Assembly: GCA_003255025.1 (NCBI GenBank)
Contig: QANY01005074.1
Coordinates: 64,252-128,251 of the forward strand
Reading direction: 5' to 3'
DNA from: Datisca glomerata
Taxonomy: Eukaryota > Streptophyta > Magnoliopsida > Cucurbitales > Datiscaceae
Length of the DNA stretch: 64,000 bases
Positions 58,284 through 64,000 of this stretch are shown piece after piece. The notes under the pieces are model-generated. The model was given only the letters and a program-made list of their open reading frames with translations, was not told the DNA's origin and ran no database searches. The position numbers and the translations under genes are program-made. Each line of letters begins with the position of its first letter. Position 1 is the first letter of the stretch.

Positions 58284-61200
58284 GAGAGGGAGAGAGAGAA
58301 TGAGGGAGTGATAGATAGATGGAGGGAGAGAGTGAGATAACGGGAGAGCGAGAGAGAGAGAGAAATAGAGCGAGAGAAAGAGGGAGAGAGAGATAAAAAT
58401 AGAGAGAGAAAGAGGGAGAGAGAGAAAGATAGAGATAACGAGAGAGAGGGAGAGAGAACGAGTGACAGAGAGAGCAAAAGAGATCGAGAGAGAACGAGAG
58501 AAAGAAAGAGCGATAGAGGGAGATTGTGAGGGGCAGGGAGATAGATAATGAGGGAGCGAGAGAGAGAGAGAGAGAGAGATAATGAAAGAGAGATAGAGAG
58601 AGAGATAACGAGAGAGATAGAGAGGGAGGGAGAACGAGACAAAGAGGGGGAGAGAGGGAGAGAGGGGGAGAGAGAGTGAGAGAGAAAGATAACGGGAGAG
58701 AGATAACAGGGGAGTGAGAGAGAGATATAGTGAGTGACGAAGAAAGAGAATGAGGGAGAGAGAGAGAAAAGAGAGAGAGTGGGAGAGAGAAAGAGAGAGA
58801 GTGGGAGAGCGAGAGAGAGAGAGAATGAGGGAGTGATAGATAGATAGATAGAGAGCGATTGAAAGAGAGAGAGAGATAATGGGAGAGAGACAAAGAAAGT
58901 GACAGACAGAGAGAGATAGATAGACAGAGAGGGATAGAGACAGAAAGAGAGAGTTTGAGTTAGAAGGAAAGGGGGAGAGAGAGAAATAGAGAGAAGGAGA
59001 GTGAGATAACGAGAGAGAGAGGGAGAGAGAGCGAGAGAGAAGAAGAGAGAAGGAGAGAGAGAGAGAGAGATAATGGGAGAGAGAGATAGATAGATAGATA
59101 GATAGAGAGCGATAATGGGAGAGAGAGAGATAAAGAGAGTGATAGAGAGAGATAGATAGACAGTTAGAGAGAGGGACAGGGAGAGAGAGAGGGAGATAAT
59201 GAGAGAGAGTGGGAGAGAGAAATATAGAGAGAGAGCAAGAAAAAGCAAGAAAGTAGAAGTGAGAGTGAGAGAGAGTGAGGGGGAGGGAGAGAGATAACGG
59301 GGAAGCGAGAGAGTGGGAGAGCGAGAGAGAGAGAGACGAGAGAGAGAGTGAGGGAGTGAGGGATATATCCATATAGATAGAGATACCTTTAGAGAGAGAG
59401 AGAATGAGGGAGAGAAGAAGAGAGAGGTAATGGGAGAGAGAGAGAGATGGATAGATAGAGAGATAACGAGAGAGAGATAATGAGAGAGAGAGAGGGAAAG
59501 TGGGAGATATAGAGAGAGAGATAGACAGATAGAGAGAGGGACATGGAGAGTGTCAGTGAGAGAGAGAGAGGTGACAGAGAGAGAGAGTTAGATAGATAGA
59601 TAGATAGAGAGGGAGAGAGAGAAGAGAGAAAGAGTGAGAGAGAGAGATAGAGGGGGAGAGAGAGAATGACAGAGTGAAGGATAGATAGAGAGAGGAACAG
59701 AGAGATGAGGAGAGAGAGGGGGAGAGAGGGAGAGAGATAACAGGGAGAAAGAAATAGAAAGATAAAGGGAGAGAGAGAGATAGTGAGAAAGAGAAAGAAT
59801 GTGGGAGTGAGATATAGATAGAGAGAGCAACAGAGAGATTAAGCCGAAGAGAGAGATAGATAGACAGGTGGAAAGAGCGACACAAAGAGAGAGAGGGAGA
59901 TGGATAGAGAGAGAGAGAAGGAGAGAGAGAATGAGGGAGTGGGAGATAGATAGAGAGAGGGACAGAGAGAGAGAGAGGGAGAGAGAAGAAAGAGAGAGCG
60001 AGACATAAAGAGAGTGAGAGTGAGAGAGATAGACAGAGGGAGGGAGGGAGTGAGAGACAAAGAGAGCGAGAGAGAGAAGAAAGAGAGCGAGAGAGAGAGA
60101 AGAAAGAGAGAGTTAGAGATAAAGAGAGCGAGAGAGAGGGAGAGAGAGATAGACAAAGAGAGAGTGAGAGACAAAGAAAGTGAGAGAGAGAGAGATAATG
60201 GGAGAGAGAGAGAGAGATAATGGGAGAGAGACAACGAAAGTGACAGAGAGAGAGAGATAGATAGACAGTAGAGAGGGACAGAGAGAGAGTGAGTGAGAAG
60301 GAAATGGGGAGAGAGAGAAACATAGAGAAGGAGAGAGATAATGATAGAGAGAAGGAGAGAGAGCAAGAGAGAATAAGAGAGAGAGAGATAATGGGAGAGA
60401 GAGATAGATAGATAGATAAAGAGCGATAATGGGAGAGAGAGAGATAAAGAGAGTGACAGAGAAAGATAGATAGATAGATGGAGAGAGGGACAGGGAGGGA
60501 GAGAGAGAGATAGCGAGAGAGGGAGGGAGATAATGAGAGAGAGTGGGAGAGAGAGTGGGAGAGAGAGATAGAGATAGAGAGAGAGCAAGAGAAAGCGAGA
60601 AAGTATGAGAGATAGTGATGGGGAGGGATAGAGATAACGGGGAAGCGAGAGAGTGGGAGAGAGAGGGAGACGAGAGATAATGAGAGAGAGATAGAGAGAG
60701 AGGGAGAGTGAGTGACAGAGAGAGGGGGGAGAGGGAGAGAGGGGGAGAGAGTGAGAGAGAGAAAATGGGGGAGTGAGAGAGAGAAAGATAGAGAGGGAGA
60801 TAAAGGGAGAGAGATATAGAGAGTGATGAAGAGAGAGCATGAAGGAGAGAGAGAGAGAGAAAAGAGAGAGAGCGAGAGTGAGAAAGAGAGCGAGAGAGAG
60901 ATAGAGGGAGGGGGAGAGAGATAACGGGGGAACAAGAGAGAGCGAGAGAGAGAGCGGCAGAGACAAGAATAGAGATTGTGGCAAAAAGAGAGAGATGAGA
61001 GAGAGGGAGAACGAGAGAGAGAGAGAGAGCAAGAGAGAGGGGGAGAGATGAGGGATAGAGAGAGAGAGAATGCATCAAAGAGTGAGAGAGAGAGAGCAAG
61101 ATAGATAACGGGGGAGTGGGGGAGAGAGACACACAAAGAGAGTGAGAGAGAGAGAGATAGATAGACAGATATAGAGCGATGGAGAGAGAAGGAGAGAGAA

Positions 61201-62279
61201 AGAGCGAGTGAGAGGGAGAGGGAGAGGGAGAGACAGAGAGAAAGAGAGAGTGGGGGAGAGAGATAGAGAGAGCGAGAGATAGCGAAAGGGAATGAGAGAG
61301 AGAGAGATAATGAGGGTGTGATATATAGATAGATAGTGACTGATAGAGAGATAGAGATAATGGGAGAGAGAGATAAAGAGAGTGACAGAGAGACAGATAG
61401 ACAGATAGAGATAGGGACATGGGGAGAGAGAGATAATGAGAGAGAGATAGGGAGAGAGAGAGCAAGAGAGAGCGAGAAAGAATGAGAGAGAGTGGGGGGA
61501 GGGAGAGAGAGATAACGGGGGAGTGAGACAGAGGGAGAGAGAGACATAGAGAGAGATAACCAAAAAGTGAGAGAGAGTGTGTGAGGGAGTGAGGGATAGA
61601 TAGAGATAGATAGAGATAGCGAGAGAGAGAGAGAGTGAGGGAGAGAGAGATAACATGGGAAAGAGGAAGAGAGAGATATCGGGGAGAGAGAGAGTAAGGG
61701 AGAGAGAGAGTAAGGGAGAGGGAGTGTAAGTGAGAGACAAAGAGATAGTGAAAGTGAAAGAAATAGAGAGAGAGAGAGAAGGAAGGGAGAGAAGAGGGAG
61801 CGAGAGAGAGGGGGGGAGAGAGAGTGGGAGAGAGTGAGATAACTGGGGAGTGAGAGAGAGAGAGGGAGAGAGAGGGTGGGGGAGAAAGAGAATGAGAGAG
61901 TGAGAGTTAGATAGATAGAGCCAACGAAAGAGAGAGAGAAGGAGAGAGAGAGAGAGAGATAACGTGCGAGAAAGATAGATAGAAGGAGAGATAGTTAGAG
62001 AGAGAATGAGAGAGAGAAAGAGAGACATGGAGAGAAAGACAAGGAGAGAGAGAGAAGAGAGAGAGAAGAGAGAGAGAGAGAGGGAGTGAGTGAGAAGGAA
62101 AGGGGGAGAGAAAGAAACATAGAGAAGGAAAGAGAGATAACGAGAGAGAGAGGGAGAGAGAGTGAGAGAGAACAAGAGAGAGAGAGAGAGATAATGGGAG
62201 AGAGAGATATGGGAGAGAGAGATAATGAGAGAGAGATCTAGATAGATAAAGAGCGATAATGGGAGAGAGAGTGCGTAAG

Positions 62280-64000
62280 TGAGAGAGGGAGAGGAGGAGA
62301 GAGAGGAAGAGAGAGCGAGTGCGAGAGAGAGAGAGTGAGAGAGAGGGAGAGGAGGAAAGAGCGGGAGAGAGAGAGAGATAGGGAGGGAGAGAGGGAGATA
62401 ATGTGAGAGAGATGAAGAGAGAGAGGGGGAGAGAGAGTGAGGATTGAGAGAATGAGGTAGTGAGAGACAGATAAATAGATATAGAGCGATAGTAAGAGAT
62501 AGAGAGAGAGAAGGAGAGAGAGAGATAACGAGGGAGAAAAAGGGTAGGACCGAGAGAGAGAGGGTGAGAGAGGGAAGGAGTGAGAAATAGATAGATAGAG
62601 AGAGCAATGGAAAGAGAGAGAGAGGGAAGAATGAGCGAGTGAGATATAGATAGATAGATGTAGAGAGTGATAGAAAGAGAGAGAGATAGAGAGAGAGAGG
62701 GGGGAGAGCGAGAGAGAGATAACGGTGGAATGGGGGGAGAGAGGGAGAGAGGGAGGGATAGAGAGAGAGAATGAGAGAGTGATAGATAGATAGATGGAGA
62801 GACCGATAGAAAGAGAGAGATAACCAGATTGAGAGAGATAGAGAGACTGACAGAGAGAGAGAGATAGACAAAATGAGAGAGGGAGAGAGAGAAGACAAAG
62901 ACAGTGAGAGAGAAAATGGGGGAGTGAGTGAGAGAAAGATAGAGAGGGAGATAGAGAGAGATAGAGAGAGAGTGATGAAGAGAGAGCATGAGGGAGAGAG
63001 AGAAAAGAGAGAGAGCGAGAGTGAGAAAGAGAGCGAGAGAGAGATAGAGGGAGGGGGTAGAGAGATAACGGGGGAACGAGAGAGAGTGAGAGAGGGATAG
63101 ACAATGACGGAGTGGGAGATAGATAGATAGAGATTGCAACAAAAAAGGAGAGGGGAGAGAAAGAGAGAGAGTGGGAGAGCGAGATAGATAACAGGGGAGA
63201 GGGAGAGAGAGAGATAATGGGAGAGAGAGCGACAAAGAGAGTGAAAGAGAGAGAGATAGATAGACAGATAGAGAGGGACGGAGAGAGAAGAAGAGAGAAT
63301 ATGAGAGCGAGTGAGAGGGAGAGGGAGAGGGAAGGACAGAGAGACAGAGAGAGAGATAACGAGAGAATAAGAGAGAGAGGGAGAGAGAGAGATAGAGAGA
63401 GAGACAAATAGGGAGGGAGAGAGGGCAAGAGAGTGAGTGCAAGAGAGAGAGATGGAGAGAGAGAGAAAGAGACAGAGAGACAGAAAGGAAGGGAGAGAGG
63501 GAGATATTGTGAGAGAGATAAAGAGAGGGGGAGAGAGAGGTTTGAGAGAATGAGGTAGTGAGAGATAGATAGATAGATATAGAGCGATAGAGAGAGATAG
63601 AGAGAGGGGGAAAGAGAGAGATAACGAGGGAGAAAAAGGGTGGGACTGAGAGAGGGGGAGAGAAGGAGAGAAAGCAAGGGAGAGAAAGAATGAAGGAGTG
63701 AGAAATCGATACATATAGAGAGCAACGGAGAGTGAGAGAGTGGGAGAGAGAGAGAGAAGAATGAGCGAGTGAGAGATGGATAGATAGATGTAGAGAGCGA
63801 TAGAAAGAGAGAGAGATATAGAGAGGGATAGATAGAGATAGAGAGAGAGTGTGAGTGAGTGAAAGAGGGGGAGAGGAGGAAGGAGAGGGAGAGAGAGAGC
63901 GAGTGTGAGAGAGAGAGAGAGACAGATAGAGAGAGAGATAAAGGGAGGGGGTAGAGAGATACCGGGGGAACGAGAGAGAGAGGGGGGGAGAGACAATGAT
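62280..64000. repeat. ~1.1-kb tandem duplication within GA satellite, partial second copy
   Basis: The marker GATAACGAGGGAGAAAAAGG lies at about 62,525 and 63,621. GAGAATGAGGTAGTGAGAGA lies about 62,450 and 63,546. The GATAGATAGATGTAGAGAG word lies about 62,652 and 63,780. The second copy runs off the window. Confidence 0.75.

Larger units (their letters stand above)
46501..64000. repeat. Purine-rich (GA/GATA) satellite, family 2
   Basis: Same strand bias and base texture, but family 1 landmarks stop. New recurring words are GAATGAGGGTGTGAGAAATAG (near 47,760, 51,296, 55,343, 56,320 and 56,442), GAGGGGCAGGGAGAG or variants (near 48,313, 52,347, 52,869, 54,287 and 58,529), GCAAAAGAGATCGAGA (near 48,248, 51,698, 52,311, 54,236, 55,793 and 58,487) and GAGGGAGTGAGAGATAGATAG. 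Local duplications of about 1.5 and 1.1 kb are listed separately. It runs to the window edge, so the true length is unknown. Long Ser/Leu frames on minus are artefacts. Confidence 0.9.

Noticed and set aside
61075..63996. 973-codon minus-strand open frame and similar Ser/Leu frames throughout 33.8-64 kb
   Set aside because: Two-letter-like composition, all three phases open, no domain, and frames that run across a LINE boundary. This is what (GA)n-rich DNA gives when read on the pyrimidine strand.
1..64000. A novel multi-gene system (defence, biosynthetic or otherwise)
   Set aside because: I see no intact non-transposon coding region on either strand; all recognisable protein motifs belong to LINE or copia elements.

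Overview
This is repeat-dominated, non-genic DNA from a flowering-plant nuclear genome. The plant assignment rests on the transposons. There are several L1-type LINE fragments with the plant DUF4283 / zinc-knuckle ORF1 and a zf-RVT C-terminus (motifs such as IWRERN). There is also a decayed Ty1/copia pol with YVDD and a TMEAEY RNase H motif. I cannot name the species. I found no intact host gene, tRNA or rRNA.

Layout. (1) 1-403 is the 3' end of a plus-strand LINE with its poly-A tail. (2) 404-22,956 is a tandem satellite with a monomer of about 169 bp. It runs in one orientation from 404 to 8,348 and in the opposite orientation from 8,965 to 22,956, and the flip coincides with a LINE fragment at 8,349-8,964. 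The two orientations mirror each other collinearly over several kilobases, so the satellite block is a large imperfect inverted repeat. It contains higher-order repeats (834, 496, about 331 and about 2,245 bp) and a 1.38 kb satellite-plus-LINE segment present twice. (3) 22,957-25,072 is a truncated copia element: RT/RNase H remnants followed by a 3' LTR beginning at 24,631. (4) 25,073-26,655 is an internally deleted plus-strand LINE. (5) 26,656-33,251 is a nearly full-length but dead minus-strand LINE with ORF1 and ORF2. (6) 33,252-33,780 is a short remnant of the 169-bp satellite. (7) 33,781-64,000 is about 30 kb of purine-rich (GA/GATA) satellite, interrupted once by a LINE at 38,470-39,265. 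It continues past the window end.

The GA block is not a plain microsatellite. Low-copy landmark words recur every 2-3 kb in the first part (33.8-46.5 kb), and a different set recurs in the second part (46.5-64 kb). The purine-rich strand is the plus strand throughout. The minus strand therefore lacks stop codons and shows many Ser/Leu-only open frames of up to 973 codons, which I treat as composition artefacts.

No genes here work together as a system. The sequence looks like heterochromatin: satellites that expanded, were inverted and duplicated, and were invaded by LINE and copia elements that have since decayed. The points most worth following up are the inverted satellite architecture, the strand-asymmetric GA higher-order satellite, and the LINE ORF1 with an unusually long Ser-rich N-terminal region.
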